A stretch of DNA of 64,000 nt from Chromera velia (lineage: Eukaryota > Sar > Chromeraceae): the NCBI GenBank assembly GCA_018398765.1, contig JAHBMJ010003070.1, positions 30,404-94,403 of the forward strand. The letters are read 5' to 3'. This document shows, in pieces, positions 1 through 12,888 of this stretch. The notes beneath the pieces are model-generated. The model was not told where the DNA came from and did no database searches. It saw nothing but the letters and a program-made list of their open reading frames with translations. Position 1 is the first letter of the stretch. Each line of letters begins with the position of its first letter. Both the position numbers and the translations under genes were made by a program.

Positions 1-1375
1 ACCATCACGTCGATCAGCACAACAAACGGAGGCTCCAGGACAGATGTGTGGACCGTCAGTCCGGACCTGCCTAACGGGATCTCTCTTGACAGTGCCTCGG
101 GGGTCATCTCGGGTACGCCCACAGAGGTCAGCAGGAGCAAATAGCTGGTTTTGTTTGTTGCTCTTTGAGACACAGTACACTCTGATCGATGCTTGGATGC
201 CGCCAGCATTTCTTTGTGACTTTCCTCGTTCGCATCTGTGCCTGATGGAGCCATGATGGAAGCGCGTGTACGGTACCTCGCTCGCTGTTTTCGTTTCGAG
301 ACCTCGTCCTCTCATTTGGTCTCTTGGGCGTGCAACATGAAGAAATAAATTCCCTTCATTAATTCTTTCTGCAGGCAGTCGCTCTGACGAACTACACAGT
401 GGGGGCACATAACCTTGTGGGAGACTCAACGGTGCGTACGTCGGCCTGTTGACTCTGAAGAAAATTGATTGGGAAAAGATATGTACTTGAAGAAGGGGCA
501 CGTAACGGCCCATTTGAATTTTCAACTGGTGTTCACCTTGCAGTATGCAATAGGGCAGGCAGGCGGGGCGATGAATTCACCCACCGCTTTCGTATCTCTC
601 CCGTGTATTCTCTCTCATTCAGAAAGACTCGCGGCTGTGTTTCCTTAATTTGAGTGTTCATGCTCCCTTGTGATCATCTCATTTGTATATCCTCTTTTTC
701 CTCTATCTCGTTTTCTTTTCCTCTCTATCTTGTCTGTCTGTGTGACAGTGTCTGCCCGTTTCTCTGTCAGCCAGTATGCTTGTCTGTCTGCGGGTATCGC
801 TCACTGGGTCCCTTTCTATCTCTCACTGAGAATTTCTCTATCGGTCTGTTTGCAGATTCAGATCGAGTTCGGAGTCTCTTGCAGCGACGGCTACTATTGG
901 AACACAGGCTCTTCTGCCTGTGTGGCGTGCCCTTTGGGAACGTACAGGTAGGTAGAGGGGCTTGGGGATTTCGTAAATAGAGGGGGTTGGAGGACGAAAG
1001 AATATAGCCGTACGAGCAGGCAGCGAGAATGGCTTTTCGAGAGTTTGCTAAAGAGGCGTGGAGAGGATGCCTTGAAGTGAAGTCATACGGACATTCATGC
1101 AGCCTCCCTTTTCTTCTTCTTCTTCTTCTTTAAGGAGCTCATCAGGAAGAAAGGAAAAAACACCTCGTTTATCTCTGAGTCTCTACGATCGTTCGCTGAA
1201 TTTTCCCACAAGACACCATGCAAGATTGTCCATTCCGCTCACGGACCCATTGATACGTCCACTGACCAAATATGCATGCAGAGCTCAGACATCTATGCTA
1301 ATCCATGTTTGTGCGTTCAGATACGTATGTCCGTCCGTCTGTGTGTATATATACATATACATACACACACACACA

Positions 1376-1410
<35 letters not shown>

Positions 1411-3503
1411 GTGTGCGTGTGTGTGTATATATGTGTGTGTGTGTGTGTGTATGTGTGTGTGTACACACAAATGCAGAGCCCAGACGTCCACGACTTTGGA
1501 CTCCTGCACGTCGTGTTCCACCGGCCAGACGACGTCCTCGACAGGGGCCGTCACTTCGGCCTCCTGCGAGTGTGTCAAAGGTGCATGGGCTCAGAGGGGA
1601 ACAAAGGGAAGGGGAGAGAAGGGGACAGTTGCCTTATTCGGGCCTGGTCGACGATCTCCTATGAGCAAAAGCTTCACTCCTTCACTCAGTCGCTAACCAG
1701 AAGATCAACCGGCCACGTCGAGATATGATAAATGATTTTTTCCTGTCATTTGCTACACATGCGTCTTTGTCTGCCCTCTTCTTTCCTGCGTGCTCGTAAG
1801 AGTGTGCGCTCTCGGTGGACACAAACAAAACATTTATGTCACAACAAGCCTAGGTGCTTTACCGAGCATATCTATCACAGTGCATGTATGCTTGTGGATT
1901 CTTCTTTTGCAGGGTACACCCTGGAGTTAGACAGCACCAGCAATGTCTGGACGTGCACCCCCTGCGGGTCTGGGCTCTACAAGGAGGCTGCTGGAGACAC
2001 ACCGTGCTCAGGGAGGTGCATGACTAACGGGCAGACGGCGGGGGGAGCCATCAGTCTGAGGCAGTGCTCGTGCATGCAAAACTACTACCTCAAATCGGGT
2101 GCGTTGATTTGGTGAACAAAATTTTTTATGTATAACCACAATCACATACGTGCATACATACGTAGATACATCCATAAGCAGAAGAAGACAGTAGCAGACT
2201 TATCAATGCCTCTCGGTCCGGACAACACAAGAAGGAGAAAGCAGTAGAGAAGGACCGAAAAATCCGATCATTTGTCGTGCAGGAAGAAAGAGGTAGAAGA
2301 AAAGAAAAAAGGAAGAGAGCAAGCGTCGTGTTTCTTTAAATGAACAGCTGCAATAATCAGTCCTACGTTTGTCTGATGGTCTCCTTCCTCTCTGGTTGTC
2401 GGCTGTGAAGGATGAGAAGAAGCTTATTACATTTCAGTTTGTTAGCTGTTGGTTGATCCAAGCCCCCGATTTATGACGAGCGCTTTCTCTATATATTTTG
2501 TGAAAGAAAGTATCAATTGATGATCATTCCCCTTAATTAACAGGTCCCGACTACACTGAATTCTGGGTGGGCGCTTCCTGCGAGGCCTGTCCCACAGGTG
2601 CTGTCTGTGCGGGGGGCTTCTCGAACGACACCCTGGCCAAGTTGGAGGCAGACGGGGACTACGTGGAGGTACGTGAGTGAGTGCGTGGGCATGCGGGTAG
2701 ACACTCTTGATCTCATACAAGATCCCGTTGGGTCTATCCGACGCACATGCAGCCGGGTCATTCTTCATACGGGCTGACTGTTGTTTGAATCTATCTACAT
2801 CGTTTGATTTCTGGGGTCTGTCTGCCCCCTGAACCAGGCCTTTCTTGTGCGGTTTCAAAGGGTCCATAAATCCGTCCAGAAATGTGGGTGGAGCACGCTG
2901 AAGAACCACAATAACCGTATTCTTTCAAGAAAAAAAAGGACGGCAACTCCCGCTTACATAGAGTAGGGTGCAAATGAGCCTCGGGGCCGCTCTCACCCTT
3001 ACTTCACAATAAATTACGAGGTTAGATGTCTCCCTCTAAATCCCTTCTGATTGACGGATTGATGCCACTGCAGATCTCTGCCGCCGATCACATGCTGCCC
3101 GAACCCATAGAAGGTTACTACCGTCTTGGGGAAAACGCCACAGACATGGTGTTTGACATCAACAACGCAGCCATCTGGCCCTGCTATGTCCAAAGAGCCT
3201 GCCTGGCAGGAGCAGACAATCTGTGCCACTCGAACAACGACGGGGTCAGTCAGTCAGAGAGCATACGTATGTCTTGTCTATCTTCCACGAGGGGTGGCTT
3301 TCTGTCTATTCGTCTCGCCCTTCATCTGTCTAATCTCCCTGCCGTCCTGCATTCTGTCTACACATACACTCGCATTTTCTTATGTGTGTGTATTCATCTT
3401 CTCTGCGTCTTGATTACATGTGCAGCCCCTCTGCGACGAGTGCATGCCCGGATTCACGCGGGTCTCTGCAAACAACGTGTGTGCCGTGTGTCCTGCCGGG
3501 ATC
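1..3503 (+). other. Extracellular part: Ig-like (He_PIG) end and Cys-rich repeats
   Basis: The first two exons join as one Ig-like unit: the first has LPNGISLD...SGTPTE and the second continues NYTVGAHNLVGDST, the usual He_PIG (PF05345) pattern of LPxGLxLDxxTGxIxGTPT followed by a YTVxAxN strand. From 856 on, five exons hold Cys pairs of the GCC2/GCC3 or ephrin-receptor-like type: CSDGYYW...CVACPLGTYR, CTSCSTGQT...CECVKG, CTPCGSGLYKEAAGDTPC, CEACPTGAVCAGG and CDECMPGFT...CAVCPAGI. The last pair sits directly before the first membrane helix. The domain calls rest on these spacings. No signal peptide is visible because the N-terminus is missing. Confidence 0.75.
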
Positions 3504-6500
3504 TGGAACCTCCTTTTGGTCCTGTCGATCATCGTCATTTCATTCTTCATCGTCGTCTTCTACGCGCAACTGACTCTACAGGCAGGAACCAACAAGAAAG
3601 CGATGCACGCCATTGTGTTGAAGATTGGAGTCAACTACGTTGCGCTTCTGTCTACGCTGAGTACGTTCGACTACTCCACCCTCGACTGGCCTGATTGGAC
3701 TACAGGGTTGCTCAGCAGCTTCACGGACGCATCGGCAGGGGACCCTTTTTCTCTCCCCGCTTTCGACTGCCTATTCAGGAGCGAACAGAATCCGGTGGGT
3801 GGGTGGGTGTGTTCCAGCGAAGCAAGAGTTTTATGCAGTCCGGTAAGACGGCAAGCAGCGATGAAAGAAGAATGTCTGGATACTACCCAACTCCCTTTTC
3901 CGCTTGCCTGAAAATGCATTTGATCAGCAGCATTCGAGCTGACCGACATACATCCACCATTTGTGTGTGCATTTGCTGACACAATGCAGGGGCGCAAGAA
4001 AAAGAATAACAGGTTGTCATGCAAGCAAGTTGAATGCTCTCCGAATTGTCATAGTTCCTTCCTCTTGCCAAGACCGACATGTGCATTCTATGGCCATCGC
4101 TTGCAGATGAAATTCACCTACGCTTTCAAGCTGTGTCTCACAGAAACAAATCCATGTTCATGCATACACACAGCTAGATTACTGGCATGTCTCTGAGTAT
4201 ATGTGCCTGCAGGTGCCTTTCACCCAGGCATTCCACTACACCAAGCTCTTCATCTTCCTCATGCCGATCGCGTGGCCACTCACTCTAACGGCCCTGATGG
4301 CATTGGTGATCGTGGTCTACAGAAGGATGGTGAGGGTGCGCCTGGAAGAGACGAGACAAATGCTGGAGAGACTCCGAGAGCTTGGACCTCTCTATGGACC
4401 TCTACACAGGTGGGCCCTCTCTTGTCCTCTTCGCTGTTCTCCCGCAGGCTCGGAAGGCTCACGTATATACCGTCATTCTCATGCAAGTACACATAAAATT
4501 GTCTACATGCTCGCAGTCAGACATACGTGAATGTGTGCATGTGAGACCTTTCTGTAAGTCAAGCTTCCTGTGTCAAGTTCTTCTGAAAAGTCTTCTTCTT
4601 TCCCTCCCCCTCTCCTTGTCTCCGTGGGGTGCAGGCGACTTCTGGAGGAGAAGAGAGAGGAGAGGTTCCTCGGTATCTGGGCGGTTTTCTCCCTCAGGGG
4701 CGAGAGGCTGATCGTGCAGGCCAGGAGGTTCATGTCCGACACCATCCCTGTCTACATCGTCACTCTTTTCCTCATGCAGGTGGGTGGCCCGTCATAGCTT
4801 AGAGTTGTTTTGGACGCTCACTGATACGTAGACAAACTTTACAACAGTGACCGCCTTGTTGCTTTTGTTCAATCAGTGTTGCTTCACACCTTTGTGCCAA
4901 CCCGGATGGTTTGTCTACATGTTTGTATCGATCTGCCGGGTTTCACTCTTTTTTGCCTGCCACGTCTGAATGCCTGCCTGCAGAACTCGGTGACCACCCA
5001 CATGGTACAGCTCATCCAGTCAGTCAGTGCGGCATTCATCCTCTCAGTGAATTGATCGACAGTGTTTTCAGTGTCCTATTCTGGAGATGAGAGGAAATAG
5101 AAAGAGAGAGATCCGGGAAGAGAAGAGCAGCCATAAGGCCGGGACATGTGGAGTGAAAGCATCGGTCATCTCCGCTGGTTTTTCTGAACGTACATACAGA
5201 ATGGATCTGCATAGACGTACTATTCACGAACTCCTGTGTGCACGTGGCCTGTACTTTCTGCACCTGGCATCGCGGCTTGTCTGTACTATTTTTGCAGATG
5301 TGACTATATCAACAAGGAGAGACGTCTTCGGTACGCGGTGTCTCAGACATGCGACGTCACAGACCCCTTCTACGTGATTGGGTGGATGGGTCTGCTCCTG
5401 TGGTCTATCGGGATCCCGGTGGTTGCCTGCTCCCTTCTCTGGAAGCACCGGAAGGAACTTTGGAAACCGTATGTGAAGAGAAGGTTAGTCGTCCTACACA
5501 TGAAGTGGATTTTGGTGCAGGATATCATGAATGTATCTTCACATGGCTGCATGGGAATGAGTCGGGCCAAAGGAAAACGTCAGACGCTGAAGACCGAAGG
5601 CAAGAAAGGGTATAAGTTGGTTTTTCGGTTCTCTTCTGTTTCTGTGCACAGGTGGTTTTGTGCAGCGCAATCCAGTGTGGGCTCAGGCTCCGTTTCTCTT
5701 GAGCTCGCATGCAGGTACGGCTTCTTGACAAACGGGTACGACGAAGGCTTCTGGTTCTGGGAGTCGGTGGTGACTGTGCGGCGTGTGTTGATCGTCATTG
5801 CTGCCTCCTTCTTCGTCGGCACCCGCACGAACATCCGTCTGCTGTTCATGATCATTGTGGCAACAGTCGCACTCGCCCTGCAGCTGACGTGCCAGCCGTT
5901 CGACAACCGAAACGGACAAATCCTCAACAGACTCGAGGATCGGGCCCTGTACTCGTGGACATTCACGGTCCGTCGGTCAATATAGGGAGGACAGATTGAG
6001 CAAGGGGATGGGTCTCACTCAAATAGAAGCGCGTTTTCTTCTCCCTCTGCACTTGGGTCTCACGTATGTGTTTGTTTCTGTGTCCGTGCGTGTTTTTAAG
6101 TGCATATTGTGGGTCAATCTCCGTACCTGTTTCTGCAGTTGATTTTGTTCGCAATGATTTTCATTTTCAACGTGGGGTCCTGGTTTAACACCCTTCTGGT
6201 GATCATCATCGTGATCCTCCAACTGTCCTTCCTTGGGCTCTTCGCACATCACTTCTACAGGTGGGAGAGGTTGTGTGTAGATGCATCGCTTTGTTTCTCT
6301 CTTTGAGTTGACTGAATGGAGACTCTTCCAGGACTTTCTGAAAGAAGTGTGTGGAACCCTTAATTTCAACATGGTGCAAACATAGCTAGCTTTGTTCTCT
6401 TTCTTTCATCGTCTGTGAAGAAAGGAAATTGTATCTGCCTTTTGCCTCTTCTGCCTCCCCTGTTTCATGCATCAGACTCTGTAACTCACTTGCCTGTCAG

Positions 6501-9500
6501 GAAGCGGAGACATGCGCAACTGTTTTTCGATCGAAGAGCTCAGCATTGGGGGAGAGAAAGTCAATGTTTGTTATCCTTTCGTTGTGCATCCGAGACTGCA
6601 AATTATTTTCTCTCTCTGCCTTCATTATGCATGCATGCCTGCAGAGAGATGTGCAACACAGTTTTGAACAACCCCGCCTGGTGGGACTGGCCGATTCCTC
6701 TCCGGTGGGTGACGCGGGCCCTCAAGCGGTCGGCCGAGAAATTTGACGCACGCCAGGCCCGTCTCACGTTCCTCACCGAATCTGCAGACGTCCTCTTGGG
6801 AGAGGCGCGTACGGGCACCTCCTCGTGGGTCCGTCAGAGGAGACAGACGGAGGCGAACGTGTTTGCTGCCAGAATGAAGAGCCCAACGAGGGAGGGAGCA
6901 GAAATGAATGAATCTGCAAAAGCGGGAAGGAACAGAGAGGTTGGTTGGAAGAAAGGAAAAATGCCGTAGCTGACAGAATGAATGCATTCTCAAACTGAAA
7001 TCCGCTCATCCCAATTTAAATACGACAGCTTCATCAGACAGCTTTACGAGCTTTCGTGTGTTGCATGTGGACAGAAATAAGATCAACTGTGATCTCCAAA
7101 ATTCAAACTCGCAATTCTCCCCCAACTTCCCCTCAGCACAATGACTTTGTTTTTCCCTCTTCCTGTCTGACCATTCTGTGTTCATGCATATCTTGCTTTA
7201 ATTCGTGTGTCTGCCTGCTAACCTGACTGCAGTCTGTCGCGAGTGCCCGCCAGGCGTCCTTCCACCGCAAGTACCTCTCAGCCTCCGGGGAGGGCCTGGG
7301 CGTTCAGGAGGAGGAGCCCACCTCTGCCGCTCCAGGGGAAGAAGGGAAGACAGAGAAGGGAGAGGAAGAGGAATCAGACGCAAACACCAGCGGCGGGTTT
7401 GCGCACAGGAGTCATAAGGTCCACACGAGGCAGTGCACAATTTCGTTGCTGCAAGACTCCGACGAGGATGACGCTCCCAGCGGTGCCAACAAACTTAAGG
7501 GAAGACGCGCCTCTTCTGTGTGGGAGTCGAATCCCTTCCTCAAATTTGTTCGGCGACGAATTTGCTGTTGCTGCAAAAGAAACGGCACGAGCGGGAAAGA
7601 CGAAGATGCGCCTCCCCCCCTTCTCAAGTCAGACCGGCGGTACTTCGCGCACATGGTCGGGGAGGCGCTCACGTATGCGCTTGTCGCTCTGCGGCTGGAG
7701 AGACTGCCGGGTCAGTTAGTTTGTAACGTATGTGAGTGTGTCATTTATCAGATGGTTGATGGGACAGACTGCGGGGTGAGTTTTGAACGGGCCAGAAGGG
7801 CCACTTGATGACTGTGTCCTGATTTTACTTTTACGTCTCTGATTTATCCTGTCTGTAGCATTTCAATCATTCACACTACCGATGGATCTATCTGTCTTTC
7901 TCTGTCTTGATTTTGTTGTTCACACAGGTGGATCTGTCTCTTTCCCTGTCTCTTCTTTCTTCTATGTGCGTGAGTGCAGGTGACTATATCGAGTTCATTC
8001 TCCGGTTCGCATTCGCAAGCAGAGGAGGCGCAGAGACCAACGATCCCGAGAGGTGTCCTGTGGTGCGGAAGCGAAAGCTCGGCATTCTGAGGCTCAAGTC
8101 CTTCAGAGGAGGGATGCTTGACCCCGTCACGGAGACAAAGGAGATAGACATGAGGGAAAGATTGCGAGAGGTACCTGGATTTATTCTCTCTGCATCTGAG
8201 TATGTATTTTGGCACATATGTACATCTATGTGCGTGTCTATGTATGAGGATGCATATCACTTGACCCTGTTGAAGAGACTTCGAGGAATGGGATTGACTT
8301 TTGCAAGGAAGAGATAAATCTTATTTAGTGGGCGCACGACTGCTGTCTAGCCCGCAATAACCACTTGGCGGTCTACAAGATCGACGCGTCCTTTTTGTTC
8401 GGTTCGCACAGTGCTGGTTGACGTTTCTTGTTGCGCGTTACCTGTTGATGAGAGACAAGAGTGTTCAGACCTTCTATGCCTCTGTGACTGACCCCTGCCT
8501 GTCTGCCTGCAGGTTGCCGAGTTCGCAGATGCTCTGCTGGAAGAGAAGCTGCGGAGGCAACAGGAGATCCGACGGCGAAGGGAGAAGGAGCTGCGTCGGA
8601 AGAGACGGGGAAAGAAGGCGAAGGAGAGTACTCTGATTGGGAAAATATCCGGCCGTGCCCTCTGGCTGTTCGGGAGAGGAAGCCAAGTGGCATCAGACCC
8701 CCAGGCCCATTTGTCTCTGCCCACACCGAAGGGCACGGGTCTGTCTCCTCACAAGTCGAACCGGTCTTCTCTCTCTCCCTCAGCAGCCACGGCAGGGGAG
8801 GAAGGGGACGGCACAGAGATTGACCAGAACGTCGGGGGAGAGCCGGAGGACAGCGAGAGGGCTGCCATCATGAGACTTCTGGAAAGGCGTCTCGAGACCA
8901 ACAGACGAGTGCGTCACGTTGTTGCTCTGTTCGACCAGACGGTGTTTGAAGGAGGGCTCACGGCCAGGGACCTCTACAGAGGACTGATGCAAATCAAACA
9001 AATGGATGGAGAGGAACTTCATGAGGTCAGTCTGACAGTCAGACAGTGAACTTGTCAGTACACAAAACAGGAAACGCGCATGATCATCCGAACCTTTCGA
9101 AAGAAAGAAAGAAGAAAGAACGACTGATTGTTTGGGCCTAAATGTGCCCCCCCCTTTTTTCGGTTCTCTAATTCCAATGCAGACCTACGAATTGTTCCGT
9201 AAGTACAAGGAAGCGGTCATCGAGACTCAGCTGAAGCGTCTACAGTCCCAGGTCGAGTCCCTGGAGGAGAAGGTCGACTTCTACGAGAACCACTTCAACA
9301 ACCAGATGCATAGGCAAAGGTCAGAAGGGGAGTTAGTCAATGTGTCAGGCAGGTAATTAGGCAGGGAGGGAGGCACGCAAGAAAGCAACAGGTCCTCGAT
9401 GGTTCGCCTTCCGGGAGCTGCCAGGGGTTTGCTTCTGCATTCATATTTTATGTCGAGGCCCAGCCCCTATTTGTCTCTGTTTCTCTTAGCGTTCACATGT

Positions 9501-12500
9501 GAATGAAGAGGAGATGTTGGTCATCCACTTTTCATCAGCCATGTTTACGTAGGCGCTTGCATGTTTGCGTTTCCAGCGATGTGTGTTGGTCAGTGCATTT
9601 TCACGTGTTGCACTGTTGCAAGCAGATCCGGTTTGTCGAGTCACGGGTCGCGTGACTTCAACGAGACGGGTCTGGTCCCAGACAACGAAGAAGGGAACAA
9701 CGGCACTGCGGGGTTCCTTCCGCACATGTGGAAGGACAGAGAGAGGTCCGAGGGTCTGATGAGGGAGATCGGGAGGTTACGGCATCGGGTGTGGGAGCTG
9801 GAGGGGGCGATTCGGGACGGCACGGCAGAGAGTGGGTGGGCGATGGCCCGGAGTCTGTCGGGGCCCCTTCTCCCAGGTGTGGCACCGCAGCAGAAACTGG
9901 ACCCTCTCCCAGATGTCGAAGAGGGAGACAAAGAGGCAGATGAAGGAGAATTTGAGGATGCAGAAGAAGAGGGGGTTGTTTACAGGGTGGCAGAGAGGGG
10001 AGATGAGGATGCAGAATGGGATTCCCTTGAGAAGGAATCCAGGGGTTCGAATATTGCGAAGCTTGCCCGGGCAGCCTCGAAGGACCCCCAATTTTTGCGG
10101 ATGGCCTCAGGAGCTGCAGGAGGAGACAAAATGCTGGGAGGATCAAAACCCCGTCGTGCCTCGGTGTTGTCTGGAGAAAGCGACGACCCTGATTTTGATC
10201 AAGAGGGTGGTGAGGGAGACGGGGGACAGCACCGGAGGGTTACTGAATTCTCTAATCTACCTGATCTGCTGAATTTGACTTCAAGGCGCCAGTCGCGTAG
10301 AGGGGATGAGGAAGAAGAAGAAGAAGAGGAGGAAGGAACTATGCACACGGGTGCTCCGGGTACAGAATTTCTGTTCTCGGAGGACGGGGGGAGTCACAGA
10401 GATGGGAAAAAGAAGAGCAAGAAGAAGGACAAAAAAGAGAAGAAAGAGAAGAAGAAGAAAGACAAAGACACGGACAAAGAAGGGAGATCAGAGGTACCTT
10501 CAGAAACCCCCTTTGGCATGGCAGCTCTTCTAGGTTTTGGCGGAGCGGGGATACCGGAAGACGACGAAAAAGTGAGGGGAGCCTCTGCAGGAAGAGGCAA
10601 GGGAGAGGCGCAGAAACCAGAGGCGTTCCCAGACACAGAGCCAGAATCGGCAGAAGAAGGAAGAGGCAAGCGGAAGAGCCGACACTCCCACGCCGTGCCG
10701 CCGTCCCCCGAGAGAGTGCAAGAGATTGCAGGCTCAGACGCGGGGGGGGGCAGTTCTCATTTGGGTCCTCCAGGGGTTGTGGGGGGAAAGTCTGGCAAGA
10801 AGGGGAAGCGGCGAGGAAGCACAGCGTCGCAGCAGGAGGGTCTCCCGCCTGGAATTGCCTCTGTAGGTGGGGGTGCTGCAGGGAAGGAAAGGGAGGCAGA
10901 AGAGGAAGAGGAATCTCCAACAGCATCTGCAGAGAGGGAGAGGGCAAGAAAGAAAGCAGAAAAGAGAGAAAGCAGGAGACGCGCAGAAGAAGAAAGGAGC
11001 GGGGGAACTTCTCTGCCTCCCGGGGTCACGGTCAGTGTTTTTTTTTTTTCATTGTTCTTTTTGCCACTGCACTCAATGTTTTCATCATCCTCCTCTCGGC
11101 CACTACAGTTGTCTTTCTTCCGTTTCTTCTTGCCCTCCAGTAGTGACCACTCTAGCTGCTTCCCTTTCTTTCCTCTCACAAAGGGGCTTCTGCCTCTGTG
11201 CAACCACGTGTGGTCAATCGTGTATGGTATTTATTGATTGTTTGGCATCCATGCACATATTCTAATGTCTACATGGATGTGCTTGTTGTGATGAGTGCGT
11301 GCAGGTGACGGGATCAGAGACCTCTTCGCGTCCCTCAAATCGGCGGTCGTCGCAACTCCAAGCAGGAGGGGCAGCCGCGGGTGCCTCTCTCCCCCCTGGG
11401 GTGGTGGTGAGTTGATTGGTGCTTTCACGTTTCTGCTTTTTGTAGCTGTTTGTCTTGCTTTCTCTCCTGCTTTATTTTTCTTTTTCTTCCTTGTGTCATA
11501 CTTCTCGTTCTTCTTTTTTGCAGAGAGACTTGCAAGAAAATCCAGGCCGATCGAATGTCACACATCTCAATAGAGGAAGCATCATGCAGGCGCGTATGTT
11601 CAGTCGCAGGTGTGCGAGTGGCAGAGCTCTTGAATTGCATTCATCGTCAGTTCTACACTTAGTTGACTCGTTACCCTCTATTCATTTGCTTCCTCTCTCA
11701 GGCCAACGACTCCACCTCGTTCGTCTCGCTCTTCTTTACCTTCACTTAGAGACACCTATTATTCGGTTGTTTCCTTTCCTCCCCTTTCCTTTCCTCCTGC
11801 AGGCCAACGGATCCGACTCCTCACGGCAAAGAAAATCTGCTGCCCAGCTCCAGGCGGCGGCTGTGCTGGCTTCTCACAAGAGCAGCAAGAGAGACAAAGG
11901 AAAGGAAAAGCCGGAAGAAGAAGAGGAGGAGGAAGCGAATATCCACATTCGCATGTCACCAACAGCAAAGGAACCGACCCCTCCCCCTGCAGCCCTCCTC
12001 GCAGCTCCGGCCAACGCACGTGGAGGTTCTTCTAACGCCTCCCTGGCAGCTGAGCGTCTCAAGGCCGCACGTGAGAAGAGCAGTGGAGCGGGGGGTTCGA
12101 ATCGTCGAGAGCGTGAAGGGATCTTCCAAGACGCCATATCAGAGGCCTCCTCTGTGCCGACCAGCAAGGCTTCCGGCCTCCCTCCCGGACTCGCAGCAGC
12201 GGCTGCGCAGTCGAAAGAGCGTCGCGCCTCTGTGTCACGATCGCGTGATAGAAAGAGAGGCAGCGCATCGGGAGTCTGGACAGAGGCAGAGGACGGTACC
12301 TTGCCTTCCCTTCACGAGAGACGGCTGGGACAAGACGAGGAGGAAGAGGAAGAGGAGGGGGACCAGAAAGCACAGCAAGCACGTCGAAAGCTGGTTGAGG
12401 CAAAGAAGAGAGCAGGGAGAAGGAATTCAGTCACGAAAGCGGAAGAATCTCCGACAGGACAACAAAACGCAGAAGCGCAAGAACAGGAAGAGAGAATGAG

Positions 12501-12888
12501 TGCAAAAGCAACGCACGCACATTCGAATTTGAACAAACAGACGGATGAGCCCGCAAAGGGGGGTGGTGCAAGAGAGGCAGCTGCCAGGGCTCGTGCACGC
12601 AGAGCCTCGCAGGATTCTTCCACCCCCTTTCTTGCAGCTCCGGAGCCCCAATCTGCCTCTGCCTCTGCCTCTGGAGGCGCGCCTACAGGGGGCCTCCCCG
12701 CTGGAGTCTCTGCAAGGGGGGAGGGGAGTGCCAGCAGTAGAGGAGGGGGAGGGAGTGATCGAGGTGGCCGGAGTCCTGGAAGGAGAGAAGGCAGGGGAGG
12801 GGGAACTCAGAGACAGGCACCGGCAATTCCAGAAAATCAGCCACAGCTTCCAGAGGGCGAGGAAGCGGAAGATTGGGGGGATGCGTGA
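1..12888 (+). CDS. Large GCC2/GCC3-like Cys-rich multi-pass membrane protein (5' partial, 23 visible exons)
   Basis: Reconstructed by splice phase. Exons: 1-126, 375-431, 856-947, 1477-1580, 1913-2098, 2544-2668, 3074-3244, 3426-3794, 4213-4409, 4635-4779, 4984-5018, 5298-5483, 5715-5967, 6139-6260, 6645-6939, 7233-7710, 7980-8170, 8513-9025, 9183-9319, 9626-11030, 11305-11406, one from about 11525 (end unresolved), and 11803-12888 with stop TGA. All junctions but the last two keep phase, and nearly all acceptors are TGCAG. The start lies upstream of the window. Visible order: Ig-like domain, Cys-rich extracellular repeats, 8-9 membrane segments, then a long charged cytoplasmic tail. This architecture is common in alveolates and oomycetes; ligand and function are unknown. 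A surface sensor or channel-like role is inference. The junction between the exons near 11525 and 11803 is uncertain because no phase-0 donor is convincing. Confidence 0.85.
1346..1470. repeat. AC / AT / TG dinucleotide microsatellite in an intron
   Basis: The intron before exon 1477-1580 holds (CA)n, then about 14 AT units, then (TG)n with interruptions. Open frames over it on both strands are translations of the repeat and are not genes. Confidence 0.9.
3504..6260 (+). other. Multi-pass membrane core of the receptor-like protein
   Basis: Hydrophobic segments lie at about 3504-3572, 3603-3668, 4237-4329, 4744-4779, 5368-5442, 5766-5825, 5833-5893, 5947-6170 (split by an intron) and 6187-6255, giving 8-9 helices. 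The segment after the fifth helix reads YGFLTNGYDEGFWFWE followed by VRRVLIV. I recognise this GFL..GY....WWE..V..RR block as a hallmark of the TRP-like membrane domain found behind GCC2/GCC3 repeats in protist proteins. PxPF..xK before the third helix also fits. Exact helix number and topology need a predictor. Confidence 0.7.
6645..12888 (+). other. Cytoplasmic tail: coiled coil, acidic and Lys-rich low complexity, LPPG motifs
   Basis: After the last helix the protein runs about 1,400 residues without another hydrophobic segment. The exon at 9183-9319 is a clear coiled coil (LKRLQSQVESLEEKVDFYEN). The 1.4-kb exon 9626-11030 has acidic runs (about 9 Glu near 10311-10337) and a Lys-rich run near 10407-10475. 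The last exon is rich in Glu, Arg, Ser and Ala. A short motif of the form (G/S)LP(P/A)G(V/I/L) recurs near 10840, 11013, 11390, 12176 and 12692. No enzymatic domain was recognised. Confidence 0.6.

Noticed and set aside
3963-4196. Extra exon MKFTYAFKLC in the receptor gene
   Set aside because: Skipping it joins 3794 to 4213 in phase and gives a continuous PVPFTQAF sequence typical of the family; including it breaks phase.
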